Source: Capronia americana
Taxonomy: Eukaryota; Ascomycota; Eurotiomycetes; Chaetothyriales; Herpotrichiellaceae
Direction of reading: 5' to 3'
DNA: 64,000 nucleotides
Assembly: GCA_016110215.1 (NCBI GenBank)
Contig: JADWQD010000004.1
Span: forward strand, 1,178,001-1,242,000
In this document: one piece after another, positions 23,232 to 35,408 of the stretch
Layout of the letters: each line of letters begins with the position of its first letter
How positions within the stretch are numbered: the stretch's first letter is position 1
Position numbers and translations under genes: made by a program
Notes under the pieces: generated by a model
Databases searched by the model: none
What the model was told of the DNA's origin: nothing
The model's input: only the letters and a program-made list of their open reading frames with translations

Positions 23232-23936
23232 GTTTGACGGTATCTTGCTTTGTGGAAGCGTCTTCCGGGCGAGAAATATAGTCGGTTCCTATGGTAGCAA
23301 AACGTGGTCAAGTCGGAAGAGGCGGTCGAGTCTCAAGAGGAAGATCTTCGGTCAGGTACAACAACAAAGTGGACTGCGGTTCCTTGGTGGCGGTGAAGAG
23401 TTGTCACAATTCGAGTCTTTTCCGTACTTGACAACTGAATGTCAGCAATTGCAGGAAGGGCTACGCAAATTGCACAGGGGTGACGAGAGGGTGGTGGGAG
23501 AAGAAGATGGAGTGAAGAGCAGAGACAAAAAAGAAGCCAGAGACAAGAAATTCCCAGGTTTCGTGAGTATCGCATCCCTTCGGCTGACTAGCCCACAAGC
23601 CTGCGCCTAAGAATGGGTACCGATTACCTAAGGCGCCTCCCCCCAAGACACCGCTTCGTTAGCGCAGGGCCCTCGGATAAACCACGCCGGAAGAAAGCAG
23701 TGATGAATATCAGAGTCTGCCGCGAAGAGGGTATAAGGTCAAACATCAGCTATCAAATCTGCCTCGCAGCCTGCTGCAAACGCCCTTCCGTGGACACCAT
23801 GTCACCGATATCGTACAGTAGTAAGCCCGTTCTTCCTTCGTCCAGGAGCACGAAGGTCGAGTCCGAAACACCTCGCCTGAGTTCAGTTGATCCCATCCGT
23901 CACAGCGGCCCAGTCAACGCCCTGCCACCCGTCAAT
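23232..23936. other. eIF2A promoter region
   Basis: No gene recognised. Holds the eIF2A promoter and the 3' flank of the next gene, which is also on the minus strand. Confidence 0.55.
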
Positions 23937-24933
23937 CTATTCTTTCTCGAAAGGAAACCTACCCAGATTCTGGCCGTCGCCCTGGTGCATTGATTGCTGC
24001 GCCTGCTCCAGGCCACTCAGCCGGTCTCGCATGACTTGCTCTGCCATCTCAGCACCCATCCCTGAGAACCGGGTGGCCCGGCCATGCACAGGGGGCTCCT
24101 CCACAGGCGGGGCAGGCTGCATGGTGGTGTCAATGATGTTCTGATCATAACTCATGCCATCCATCATCTTTGGATCTGTGCTTCCTGCTGCGCCACTCGG
24201 AGTAATTCCACTCATAGGGGTACTTTGGCCTGATCCGAAGCCAAACGCTGGTAGATTTCCTGTGCGCGGAGTTGAAGGGGCAATGACATTGGTGCTCGTA
24301 CGGGAGATTGATGCGCGAGTGTTGTACGGTGTCGATACTGGGCCACTGACTGTACTGCCCGCGCCCTCGCCAAACCCGACCAGACTAGCTTTGTCTTCGT
24401 CGCTAAATCCCCCTGTGCTAGAAACTCCATCGTCCGGGTCTTCACTCATCTTGTCTGCGTCGTAATCAACACTACCGCTCGCCCACGTGGTGCGACCACC
24501 GACACTGCCCGTTGCGCTGGCGCTGCCCACCGTACTTCTTTCTCTGAACTGAGGTGCATAGTCGTATGCCTGGCCGTACATGGCTCCGGTGCCTGGTGCC
24601 AGATGCCCGAGCGGAGTTGGTCTAGAGGTTGCGACTCGTTCAAGGCCTGCAAGACGGGAAATGCGGTCGGCTCGTTCGGCTTCAAGCGTATTTGCAGAAG
24701 CGGTTGCGCCGCGACCCCCGTGGCCCGTTGCGCCGTCTTTGATGGCTACAACCGACAGTGCAGACAAAGATGTGGTGGTTGAGTTCGGGGTGCCAGGACC
24801 CATCTCGCTCGGGGTGGCTGGATCTGAGGGAGGCGGGGGGACTACAGGCACCGGATGATTAGCTTTAATACCCCTTCATGTACAGATCGACTTGCGACCC
24901 ACGGTTGATTAGAGTAGGACCCCGGTTCGGCAT
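23937..24933 (-). CDS. Conserved-looking disordered Ser/Thr/Gly-rich protein, function unknown
   Basis: Proposed exons 24933-24903 and 24841-23937, 311 aa. The long exon has no ATG at its beginning and is preceded by a branch-type GCTAAT and a TAG acceptor, so a short first exon is needed; MPNRGPTLIN ending at a GTGGGT donor fits in phase (60-base intron). Almost the entire protein is low complexity: a PPPPSDP start, many TP and SP pairs (possible kinase sites), and a Gly/Ser-rich middle. The last 50 residues are different, an amphipathic helix-like EMAEQVMRDRLSGLEQAQQ segment that may be the conserved core. No enzyme motif or membrane segment. I do not recognise the family. The first exon is the least certain part. 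Confidence 0.6.
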
Positions 24934-25502
24934 GATTGCGGTCGGGTTCGTGTGAAAGTATGAGAAGGATTGCTGTGACCGGAGTCGCGGGGGAGATTGG
25001 CAGACGTCGAAGCCTTTCCGTGCCAGGAACCGCCAAGGCAATATCGCAGCTGCCGTGGGACAAGAATGCAGGAGGTGATCGCGTAGTCACTTTAGGGTTG
25101 CGGTAAGGTGGGAGTTGGTTGGAGCGCACCCCTGGGAACGATCGAGGGGTTATGCGAGGAGGGGGCCGAGACGAGCGGAGGTGTTGTTGTACTGCGAGGA
25201 AGTGATTGAGGCGGGAGTTGAGTCTTCAGCGTAGGTCTAGAGGCTATTTCCAGAGTCACTCCGCAAATGATAAGTGAAAAGGCGGAATTCGACTTGTCAA
25301 AGATGGAACTGCACTGCAAGTCGCAAAGCCTCGTCGAGAGTGCAAGTTCCCTCACACTACGTCATGGTGGAATCCAAACAGGACGCGCCAGCAGTCGCCA
25401 TGTGACAAGGCTCTGCGCAGCAGTGAGGTAGTTGGCGATATAGTCATGCCATTAAAGTCGTATCATACATACACTGTTCGTAAGAATAGGAGCGTCTCCT
25501 CG
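24934..25502. other. Intergenic between two disordered-protein genes
   Basis: Tandem minus-strand genes flank it. Open frames on the minus strand (25092-25355 and 24842-25129) probably belong to the leader of the downstream gene. No feature recognised. Confidence 0.5.
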
Positions 25503-27085
25503 TCACTGACCCGCCCCTGCCCGCGCAGCATCCACTTCCCGCTGAAGAGCCGCAAGATCGGCCAAGATGTCGCGCTGCTCATTCTGGGGAGTATTCACTC
25601 CGCTGCCTCCAGTCTCCATGATGCCCAAACTAGCCATCGAAGGCCTTGCTGTCTCCATGCTACTCCTGCTCGACCCTCTCCCTCGCCGCGGGGGTGGCAC
25701 CGGAGGAGGTAACCCTTGGCTCATTCTCTTCATGTAAGACGGTGTGTGAGGTAACCCTGGTCTGGCGTCCAGGTACGCGAGATCCGCTTCCTCTGGGATG
25801 GAGACTACATCCATTGATGGGCGGCGGTCGGTCGTGCTGTTCGATCGACGTGCCGGTGGCGGTGGAGGGGGTTTCGACGCCGAGTTCGTAGCACCCGGAC
25901 TTGGAGGTCCGTCAATGTCGCTGAATACCGAATACCGCGAGGAGCTGCTCCTTGTCAGCACGGGCTTCTTGGGTGCTTGCTGGCTCTTTCTGCGGGCTAA
26001 AGGAGGCGCGGGTGGAGTCTTCTTCGGAGTGTCAGCGACTCCGGGAAGGTCGAATCGATCACTCAATGGGATTTCGTCAATAGCGGGTGACTTCATGCTC
26101 GGCGTTTCCGAGCCGACATTGCGACTGCTAGGCAGGGACAGCGAATTGATGAAATTGTCGAATCTGGCGGTTGGACCTTGCGACACCACTGGGTCCTTGA
26201 TCGGCTTCCCTCGTCTGCTCTTCGGAGGAGGCGGCCTCTCTCCTCTTTCTGAGATAGTTCCGAGACCCGCTCGGTATGCATTCGCCTCGCTGCCCTCTAG
26301 CTCGTCCGATGTTCGCGGGCTCTCATCGTGCGCAGGTTGGACGGTCTCGAAGATCGAATGCTGTGAGATTGATGCCGTGTCGGCGCTCGAGCCACTGTCA
26401 CTTACAGGTATTGGGCCTGCCGGAGTGTTCTGTACCACCGAGGGACCTCGATCCCCTGTAAGCAGCATTCTCTTGAAGGCGTCCACATCTAGGGTCGACC
26501 TCGACGTCCCGGTTGGATCTTTGACACCCGCCGCCGGCTGATTGTTGACCGGCCGCTTGGGTGTGCTTGCAAATCGTCCCAAGGTTTCCCTGACTGCGTT
26601 GTCCTTTGCACCCGTCGGTACAAACAGACCAGGCGTGGTGATCTCATTGTTGGTTCTTGCGTTCTCCAATGCTTTCTCAATGGCGCCATCGTCGTCATCT
26701 GAGGCTTCCGCCTCAAACGGATCGCTCGCCAGCGCCTGGCTGTAGTCTGTCGGCGGGGGATAAGAAGCCTTCGGGCTGGGGAACGTAACCGGGTACTCCT
26801 GTCGCGTAGATTCGGGCGAGGGAGGATACGAGACCGGCGATATCGGTATGGCCGGCGGCGATGCGAAGTTCACATGTTTCTGCGAGGCGCTGGGGACTGT
26901 TCCAGAGAATTAAACACTGGCCCACGGCGTAGCCTGGACAGGAGCGGCAGGAACATACCTCTGGTGTCTAGCGAAAGCCCGCCTGGACTGGTGCCGCGAG
27001 GATCCGATGTGAGATTGGGTTTGGGAGAAGTGCTCCCACCAGGTCCTTTCAACGAACTACTCTTGCGGAAGGGATTTGTGGACAT
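25503..27085 (-). CDS. Proline-rich disordered protein with NPF motif, function unknown
   Basis: Exons 27085-26959 and 26896-25503, 506 aa; intron 62 bases with a GTATGT donor and AACAG acceptor. The N-terminus MSTNPFRKSS carries an NPF tripeptide, a ligand for EH domains. The joined exon boundary gives PSASQKHVNFASPPAIPISP, a typical conserved-looking start. Several proline runs fit SH3 ligands: PPPPKSRRGKP, PPAPPLARRKS, PPPPPPARRS and PPPVPPPRRGR, each next to Arg or Lys. An acidic patch EASDDDDGAIEKALENA (about 105) and a C-terminal helix ILADLAALQREVDAARA are the only ordered-looking parts. NPF plus class I/II SH3 sites suggests an adaptor of cortical actin or endocytosis. That is inference; no known family was recognised. 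Confidence 0.75.
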
Positions 27086-27948
27086 GAGGTCTCAAGAGCC
27101 ATGTAATCCGCATGAGCGCTCATTGATGTCTGATTTCCGGACGAGAGTTTGGGATCACAAGGTCCTATAGAGGGGGATAATCTGGTCCTGTGAGGTCGAC
27201 CCAAGCGGATTGGGCCTGACATTGGGATTGGACTCTTGGATAAGCACGACTGCGGAACCATGTGGCTGCCCGCCCGCGACTCGGACTTTTCAGGGCTGCG
27301 CACAACCAGCTTGACAGGCCGTCAGCTGGCATAAGAAAAGGGAACCACCACTGCATTGACTACTGCTGTTGCACGACTCATCGGTCTCGTATGCACCTTC
27401 ATTCAATCCACAAGCCCCTTGTGCTTACCTGCGTCAATTCTTAGCTGTTCCGTAGCCTGGCAGGAACCAATTTCAGCTGCGGGCAAAGACGCCGGAAAAG
27501 AGGATAGAGTGCATAGCACGAGTTTACATTATGATTACTTTCGGCTGCGCATAATGGCCGATCATATGTCGATCGCATGACCAGTTCCCAGCTTAGGTAG
27601 CTTATGCCTTTCATACCTTGATAAAAAGCACTTATCCAGCCGACCCCTTTCTGTGATTCCGCCTTTCGTGTATCTTCTCCGTATCTCATCTTTCGTGGGG
27701 AGGTTGCCCCTAATCGTCATATGGAATAAACATCTATGCTGTATGTGCAGATCCTCTTTCCAAGGATCGTCCTCTGTCGATATCGGTAGTCGACGTCACT
27801 CGATGATGCAGACCAGTCATCACCGAGATCAAAGGGAGCAGTGCCGGACTGACGCGAAAAGGTCTCCGAAACCCCGAACGCCCGGGCTAATGCAATAAAA
27901 CACACAAGGTGCGGGATAGGCTTCGTGCCACGACGGTTGCTGGATGAA
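27086..27948. other. Intergenic, promoter of the NPF protein gene and 3' flank of the DUF3405 gene
   Basis: No gene recognised. Short open frames on both strands lack coding character. Confidence 0.55.
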
Positions 27949-30230
27949 TCACTGTCGTCCCTTGGTCTGCAGCCATCCATCCTCGCCGGTCCATTGCCAT
28001 GTCTTTGCACCCTTGACGGGATGAAGCAGCATCGGACGGACGACGGTCCTGCCGTAAACATCTTCCCACTCCTGTCCACCACTCTCAAGAGCAGTGATGC
28101 CCAGGAGCCGCTGGTAGATCGGCATGGCCTGGGCGGAACTGTAATACCAGGTCATGTTAGTCCAGGCGTATTCGTTCCATTTGCTGAAGGTACTGTTCCA
28201 GTGGCCTCCGGCCTGTCCAAACGGCCCGCCATTAAATGTGGACTGCAAGGCCTCGGGGGGCCAGTGTCGGTCGGCAAAAATAGGGTGAGGGAATGTGGTG
28301 GATTTGAGCCCGTGATGGAGACACATTGTCTGAGGGAACATCTCTGCGTCGATGTGGTGCCCGTTCTCAGCATTCTCATAATTCATGATGTCCAGAACTC
28401 GTCGACTAACTCGGCCTTGCGCAATGAGAGTGGCTCGTCTCGGGGTTGACGTGCCTTGAGCATAACCCCAGAGATAGTTGCGGAACCACCAGCCGGTGCC
28501 GGTCACGTTGAAGCTTGGGAGGAAGCCGATCCAGTCGGCATCTTCGCCAACTCCCCACTCATAGTTGTCTTCTTCCTCTTTGGGTGCCTTTGGACCACGA
28601 GGTCTGACGCCTTCAACGGACACTGGACCCCAAACATGATGAGGATCCTCCTCTCTCGTGGAGTTGCGAAAGTCGGTCTCGAAATCACCGTGGACTGACG
28701 GTATATAGACTCGGCCGGCTCGCTCCCAGATGCCTTTTCGTGGTTGTTCCCGTCCGAAGTTCTCGATGGCTTCAAAGAAATCAAGGTAGTGGCCGGTATA
28801 GCGAACATCAAATTCCCACTGGTAGAAAAAGTCAAACTCGGGGTGGTTGCGCGCGAACCACTGGATGATCATCCATGGGGATCGTCCAACAAACGCATGC
28901 TCTGCCAGGTTGGAATACAGGCCTCGAATCTGAGCATGGTTCCACACTTCTGTCAAGGACCGGAATTCAGGCGGAATGTACTTGTTGATGGTAGCCTGTG
29001 GTTCGTCTTCGCCAACAAAGAGCGGAACCTTCTCATCTTTGACATGCAGGAGCAGGAACACTTGGTATTTCCCACCACTGGCCAAGGATGCCTCTGCGAT
29101 CATCGCGCGAATGTTCATGACTGCGTCGGCTGTCCATTTTGCGCCGGTCCAAACACGAACGAGAATCGCGGTCCGCTTCGCTTTATTGACCATACCGGGA
29201 TCCAGAGTCGAGGAGAGTGCTTTAGATGATGCCTGATCATGCTTGTGTCGAAGGTTCGAATACTGGATCGAATTTGCAGGTCGTTCCTTAACGGTTCGGA
29301 AGCGCTGTTTGTTGGCAACAACGCACTCATCTTGCAGTTCGCCCCAATCGACCATGTCCCAGTCGATATCGCTCATGGTCTTCATTTCATCGAGGTCGCT
29401 GGCGTCCCACTGGTCGATTCCGTAGGCTTGGAAGCGGCCAACGCGATCAAACGATACAGTGCCATCCAGGCCGGAAGCTTCGTAGGAGCCGAGGGTAGGT
29501 TCGACAGCGCCTAGGGATGTCAGGAAGTTGCAGTTACACAAGGTTCTTTCTCGTACCATTAGCTTGACCAGGATATGCCCAGATTGCATCTTCATGGCTC
29601 TCGTTTAACGGCACACCGCGCGGACCGATGCAGGAGACAAGATGATCCAAAGGTTCTTTAAAGCTTCGATACCCATCGTAGCGAATGAGGTGAGGACTCT
29701 TGTTCTTGCAGTCAACTTCGCCCGTCTCGCAGGCGCGCAGGTGTGAAATTCCACGCGTCAAACCGTCATGCCTATTGGGTCAGATCAGCATCTGTCAGGG
29801 CCCCTAACATGACACGACATGGCACGTGCAGCACATACGTTGTGAAATCCTTCCAAATCCACTGCTCTTTCTTTGCATTCTCCATTGTCATCTCCATCAA
29901 TTCTTCTTCAGTGGGTGGCGGAGGCGGAGGCGTCTCTGCGATCTCTTCGGCTGGTGGCTCTACCACTTCTGGAACTGGTTCTGGCTGCGGTGGTGCAGGC
30001 GGAGGCGCTGCATTCATAATCTTGATGACGATGATGAAGGCGAACAAGGTGCAGAAGACTTTGGCCACCATCCGCAGCCGGGGCATGCAGATCTGCCATC
30101 TTGAGGGTTTCTTCCAGATATCATACTTTGCAGGAGACCAGCTCGGGGGAGGGGTTTCTGGCTCAACGGGTGACTCTTCGAGGAGCCCCATTTCGGAGCG
30201 GGTTCCACTGATGGTCAGTCTCCGTGTCAT
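27949..30230 (-). CDS. DUF3405 family type II membrane protein (glycosyltransferase-like)
   Basis: Exons 30230-29839, 29771-29557 and 29510-27949 (introns 67 and 46 bases), 722 aa. The start is the ATG of MTRRLTISGTRSEMG; the longer open frame upstream begins with TTG. A cytosolic tail of about 55 residues is followed by one membrane anchor (about residues 56-78, FCTLFAFIIVIKI), then a Pro/Glu-rich stem with runs of prolines (about 80-110), and a large lumenal domain. That domain matches the fungal DUF3405 family: TAILVRVWTGAKWT, YQVFLLLHVKD, FFYQWEFDVRYTGHYLDF, and the late GHHIDAEMFPQTMCLHHGLK and AQAMPIYQRLLG segments. The W-x-F-D-V-R region with an Asp could be a metal site, as in GT-A glycosyltransferases. 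Activity is unproven; the topology suggests a Golgi enzyme. Confidence 0.88.
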
Positions 30231-32280
30231 AAGCCTTTCTTCGGGGAGAGAGGCGTGGTTGGTCAATTAGGTAGTAAATACAAAAATGCCTGAGTGAGTG
30301 ACTAGAGGTGAGGAGGCGAGGCAGCTGAAAAGAAAGGTGGTGAAGTTGGTGGTGGTGTTCGTGGTTGTTGACGATGAACAGGAGGAAATTGGCGCGCTGG
30401 GGGGTGGAGCGAGCCAAAAATTGGACGGCGTTATGTACTTGTGGCAGTTGCCATCAGGCTGTTATGGTAGCGACCGGCGGTTAACGCAGCAAGGGCGACG
30501 GCGATTTCCAGGGAATAGAGGGTGGAAGCAGCTCGACAATAGCGAGTGACTCGAGATACCAAGTACGGACGCAAACACGAGGGCAAGAGAGTGGAATTAT
30601 CTGAAAAGATAGACGAGACACAACTGCACGGAGTATCCGTCTGGGGTGGATCTCAGATGCAAAAACACTAAAGTGTCCGAAACCCTGGCTCTGCATCTCC
30701 TTTTGTTTTAGCCTTTGCTCGCTTTGCATATCCCATAGCTTGCTGCAGCGTAGTGGCTGAGAAGCCCATGTCTCCAGCGCTCAGGGCAAATACACGATAG
30801 GCCGGACGGCAGACACGGCGGAGGACATCGCCCGCAAACGGGGAACAGTCAATCGCGATGCATCCACTTCGGCGCTTCTCCATACTTGTACTGCACGGCG
30901 GAGGCAGGCGTTGAATCACAAAGTGCTGGAGGACGCGGGCGCATGGTGATCCTTCAAGGTTGCCAAACCCCCATGTAGCAGGCAAAATAGCAAAAGAGAG
31001 ACAATGGCCCGGGGATCCACAGCGCGGCGGAGCATGCCCTGGACACTGATCAGCCTATGGCATTTGCAACCACGAGATCAAGCTTTTGAAAGAAAGTACG
31101 GGCCACATGCAGCTTCTCCAACTAGTGTGCAGCATAGCCTCTGAAGGGACACATGGGTGAACAGTCCTCTGTGAGTCGGCGAACTTGATAACAAGACTTT
31201 CCCACTAATCTAAGCAGCGGACACGATGGCCAGTGAGCTCAACCGCCAAACAGCAGGCAGATATCGTATTGAGCTGATAAGAGTAGAAGACTACGGAGTA
31301 CAATTACAAGTAGCCGAAGAGGGAAATCAGGATGGCTGGGGCGGGGACGCGCCTCTCCCCAAGCCGGGATGGATCGATTAGAGAAACTCCTTTATCGATG
31401 GCGCCATTGTTCTCAAGCCGATTTTTGATGACGCCCTTGATTCCTGAGTGTCGGTAGGGAAGGGATGTTCGGTGCTTGCTCGCCTCAAACAGGCCCACAA
31501 CAAGCACAGTACGCGCAAGCTCTGAGGCTCTCCATGTAACACGGAACAACGGGCTGGAATGGCACCGGTCGAAGTTTGAGGATCTACCTTTCAGATTTTT
31601 TGTGTTGAGCGAATGACGTCACGATGTCTGGCTCGTTCCCCACCAAAAATTCCCCTTGGCGCGGAGTTGAAACCCACGGCTTCCTGGCGAGTCGAGAGTG
31701 AAGATGATGCGAGCAGCTCGTTCTCGCCGTCTGCCGGCTTCTGCCGGCCTTGGGCTGTGCTCATATGATGCAGACCACTACAGCATGCAATGCAACAATT
31801 CCGTGCTTGTGTACGAACACCTCTAACAAAACAGGAGAAAGCGCTGATCGTCAGGAGGAAGCACCCTCGACACCCCACTCACGGCACCCACTGTGGCCAC
31901 CAATGTTCGACCCAGCAACACATCCTACGGTGGCCAATTACTTTAGGCAACACCTTCTCCATGTTGCAACCTGTACGAGTATGATCCACACCTATGTTGG
32001 AATCATTGATTGTTTCAAAAATATGGTGCTGGCTTCATGTGCTCCTCGTAACCCTCGAGTTGCTTCAGCTCTGGTCAGCCGGCTTCTGCCAAACATGTCG
32101 CCCCGGAGGACATACGACGCGCAGCCGCGGACTCGACAATAATACGACTATCCATGACAGCGGGCGAAGAAACCGCCGATAATGCAGCACCGCAGCCAAT
32201 CAATTCTCCCTTGGGACATACATCAACTCTAGCTTGCAGCTGCGAAGTCCGCTCACTAAAATGACTTCCAAGGTTGCTAT
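30231..32280. other. Intergenic, 2 kb, no gene seen
   Basis: Holds the promoter of the DUF3405 gene (minus strand) and the 3' flank of the Rieske gene. Open frames of 60-130 codons on both strands were examined and none shows a family or steady codon use. Confidence 0.5.
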
Positions 32281-34011
32281 CTACCAGTCGTACTCCGGTC
32301 CAACCAGCTTGCACAGCTCGTCTTCCTGCGCGGCATCGCTCTGCGCTTGGGGAATTGCATAATCGATATTCCTACCTTGGGCTTTCTCGGACTCTGCGTG
32401 GCGCACTAGGACATCCTTCACCTTGTCAAGATACCATTTCACGGCATGCTCTATCCGATCAATGTCGTCAGCAACCGGAGACTTCTTCCACAGGAGGCAT
32501 GCATCGCTTCAAGCAAAAACGTACCTTCAAGGGAGTGCAGCCTTCCTAATCCAAGGACTCCGGATTTGAATCCCTTCTGCGCGTTGACAGCCAGCTCGAC
32601 ATCCTCGGTTTCAACAAGTCGCCAGTAAGCGATGTCATGCTCCATCCAATGGTCGTACTCCGGACTCGGTTTCTCCATGCTCGACCTCCGGTACGTCTCG
32701 CTATCATATGAAGTGTCGAGTGCTCCTTTCGCATCGAACCGGCCGATGAAAAGGAGATTGTCGCTGAAAGTAACAACTCCGAGTGGGTATAACCAAGCTA
32801 CAGAGAGGGGAGCCTGGAGTCAGCGTCACTGTTTCGCAAAAGCCGACGTTTGCGGCACTCACTTATGTATGCTTCCGACAAGCCCTCCTTCTTGGGCGGC
32901 AGAAAATGACGAGATGCTCCTGTACCCTGCCGCAGATAATACTGGTCAAGGGCGAAGTCTTTGGGCAGCGTCGTCGGGTGGCCAGTTTGACAATGATAGC
33001 ACTCCTGCGCTGCATTAACTCGAGCACCTTGCTACAAGCTGGATGAGTGCATACTTGAAACCCATCGACGAACGTCTTCCAGTTGAACTCCCTTCCAGCC
33101 ACCGAGCTGTTCCAGGTATGATCGTACTCCCAACCCGTGTTTGGAAATAATTCGAACTCGTTCCCAACTTCCTTCCCTGGGCCTGACTTGGGCATTGGCT
33201 CAAAGTCCTCCCCGAACTGCTGTTCGAAGCTCACTGCTGGTGTCTCCCTGGCGTCAAAGTTCACGAATATGAAGCCCTGGGCTGTGACATGCGTGTGGAT
33301 CTTGAATAAGCCATGTTGCTTCGGATCGAAGTCCGGGAGCTGATTGTACGCTCGCGCCGTGTGAAGGTCTCCGTTGGCGAGGTAAGACCATCCGTGGAAG
33401 CGACATGCCAGCACAGTACTTGAGCCACTGGCCTTCTGAGTCACGGGGTGGCCTCGATGGCGACAGATGTTATGGAATGCATTGATGTTGCCATCCTTGT
33501 CGCGAATGAGGATGAAGTTCCAGCCGAACATCTGGCCACAAAAGTCTCAGCCCGACCCATATTGATGCTGCTATGGTCTTGAATCATCGTACCTCAAGCG
33601 TCAAGTAGTCACCCGCTTTTTGGAAGCGGGCAATGAACGAGGCTACATGCCAGAGCTACGATGAGGGTCAGCCAAACACTTCAAAAAGCAAGTGGCTTTG
33701 GAGCACAGTCATGTCTCCGCGGCCGAGATATTGCTCATACCGTGGAGAACAGCCCTCGCCTTTCGAGCTGGAAGATCTTCTCATCGCGGTACCACCTGTA
33801 TTAGGCCCCTTCATCAGCACCTATGTCGACATCATCGCGCTGCCCAACACCCAGAACCATGTCCGGCACTTCTAGGAACGAGCTCCACGTACCGTGATGG
33901 CGCCAAATTCAACGTCTTTTTGCCTAGATCCTCTGGACGAAGGTTCCTCTCCCGACCCTTCTGGAGGTATCCGCCATTCAGGATGAAGTTCCTGCTGTCG
34001 ACGGTCGTCAT
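32281..34011 (-). CDS. Rieske [2Fe-2S] aromatic-ring-hydroxylating-type oxygenase (choline monooxygenase-like)
   Basis: Seven exons on the minus strand: 34011-33893, 33795-33741, 33655-33593, 33531-33055, 33004-32863, 32797-32525, 32450-32281; 432 aa. All phases close and every exon continues the family pattern. The protein is the alpha subunit of a Rieske non-haem iron oxygenase. The Rieske site is C102-x-H104 with C122-x2-H125 (CRHRGHP and ACRFHGW). The mononuclear iron site begins in exon 5: ECYHCQTGHP, with H242 and H247 as iron ligands; the third ligand should be an Asp near the DVELAVNAQKG segment. No signal peptide. The start MTTVDSRN precedes NLAPSRWYRDEKIFQLERR, the usual beginning of the choline monooxygenase-like group. 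No ferredoxin or reductase partner lies nearby, and the substrate is not shown by the sequence. Confidence 0.9.
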
Positions 34012-35408
34012 TGCCGGCTGCTCTTCAGATAATACACAGTGTGTGCTGCTCTTTCGCTACTGACGATTATTGACGCAATGCAACCAAACCACAGTCTTGG
34101 AATGCCAGTCAAGAAGACGAAGCGATTCACTTGCTCGGTTACAAAGGAGACCAGCTGGATCAACGAATGTCTATCTGGCTATATTCCATTTGACATTATC
34201 TGGGTTTTAATAGGGTAGGCTAAGTACTTCGTCTGATTTACCGAGCCATCCCCTCAGTGCCGGAGATGAGCGTCTTGGGGATATCTTGCTGATTGCGGGA
34301 AGGGGCCAAAGCAAACAGAGCTACCAGCGCGCCAATCACAGCGATGGAAGCCGTGACGCGGGCAGACACAAGGGCAGCTGCCACGAAAGCCGAAATACGA
34401 GAGCAGAAGGAGAGTTGAGGTTGAGCATAGCCGCGCATGGGCCGCGGCCATAAAGGGTAGAAGTGGACATATATCCCGTTCTTGGTAGAACCTTTCTATC
34501 CTGCGGTAAACCCGGCTGGCCCAGGCCCTGCCCAGGCATTCCTCCCACCCTGGCACCGAAGTATATCGCGTGCAAGCCCGATATATCTGGGATGCTTGGA
34601 GCCGTCGTCTGCGACCATCTGGGACTGACTCTTCTGATGTACGCGCTGGCTAATTCTGCACAGCATGGCTATCGGCGGGAGACTCGACGCCCAGGTCTGT
34701 TAATGTGTAAGCTACGCCATTTCGTTGAGAACCGTAGACTGCAGTTGAACTCGATTCCCAACGCCTCTCACTCCGCTGATGAAAAGAAGAGCAAAAGGAG
34801 GCGGCTTGGCCCCAGATCCCTGCCTCGTTGACGTGCTAGAGATGTGTACCTAGGAGTAGGTGGGGGTCATGGTTGATCTTTCGCGAAGAATACTGAGCTC
34901 TGATCAAGGTATCAATCTCGCCTTGGGCTCCACCTTGCATCGCGATTGTATATTTGATAAGGAAACTTAATAAAAAGTTCGGAAGCGATGAATATGGCTT
35001 GGGAGAGTGGGCATTGTGAAGATGGGAATAACAAGTGGGTATAGTCACAGCGGAGGAAAGCGACCCAGGTGCCCAAGTGCCCGGTTGACCTCTCCTAAGG
35101 GAAGTGGGCAGAGGACAGATTGCAAAAATGGAAGAACTTCAAGCTGAGGGAGGAATATCGGAACTGTCTTGCCCAATCAGATTCTGAGTTCTGAAAGCCT
35201 TCAGTTGTAAGTAAGCGCGGTGAACGACGTAGACGCTTAGGAGTCCAAATTCCGGCAAAAGGGGTATCGTACAGGTTTGGCTCGAAGATGAACACAATGT
35301 GACAGGATGAGTGCTTCTGGCTGTGGGGACAAATGGTCTCTGCCAAGATGTTTAGGCAGGTAGCGTAGACTGACACATCGGACATGATGGATGAAGCAAT
35401 ATCGTTAT
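34012..35408. other. Rieske gene promoter and NUP37 3' flank
   Basis: 1.4 kb without a recognisable gene. Both neighbours are on the minus strand. Confidence 0.55.
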
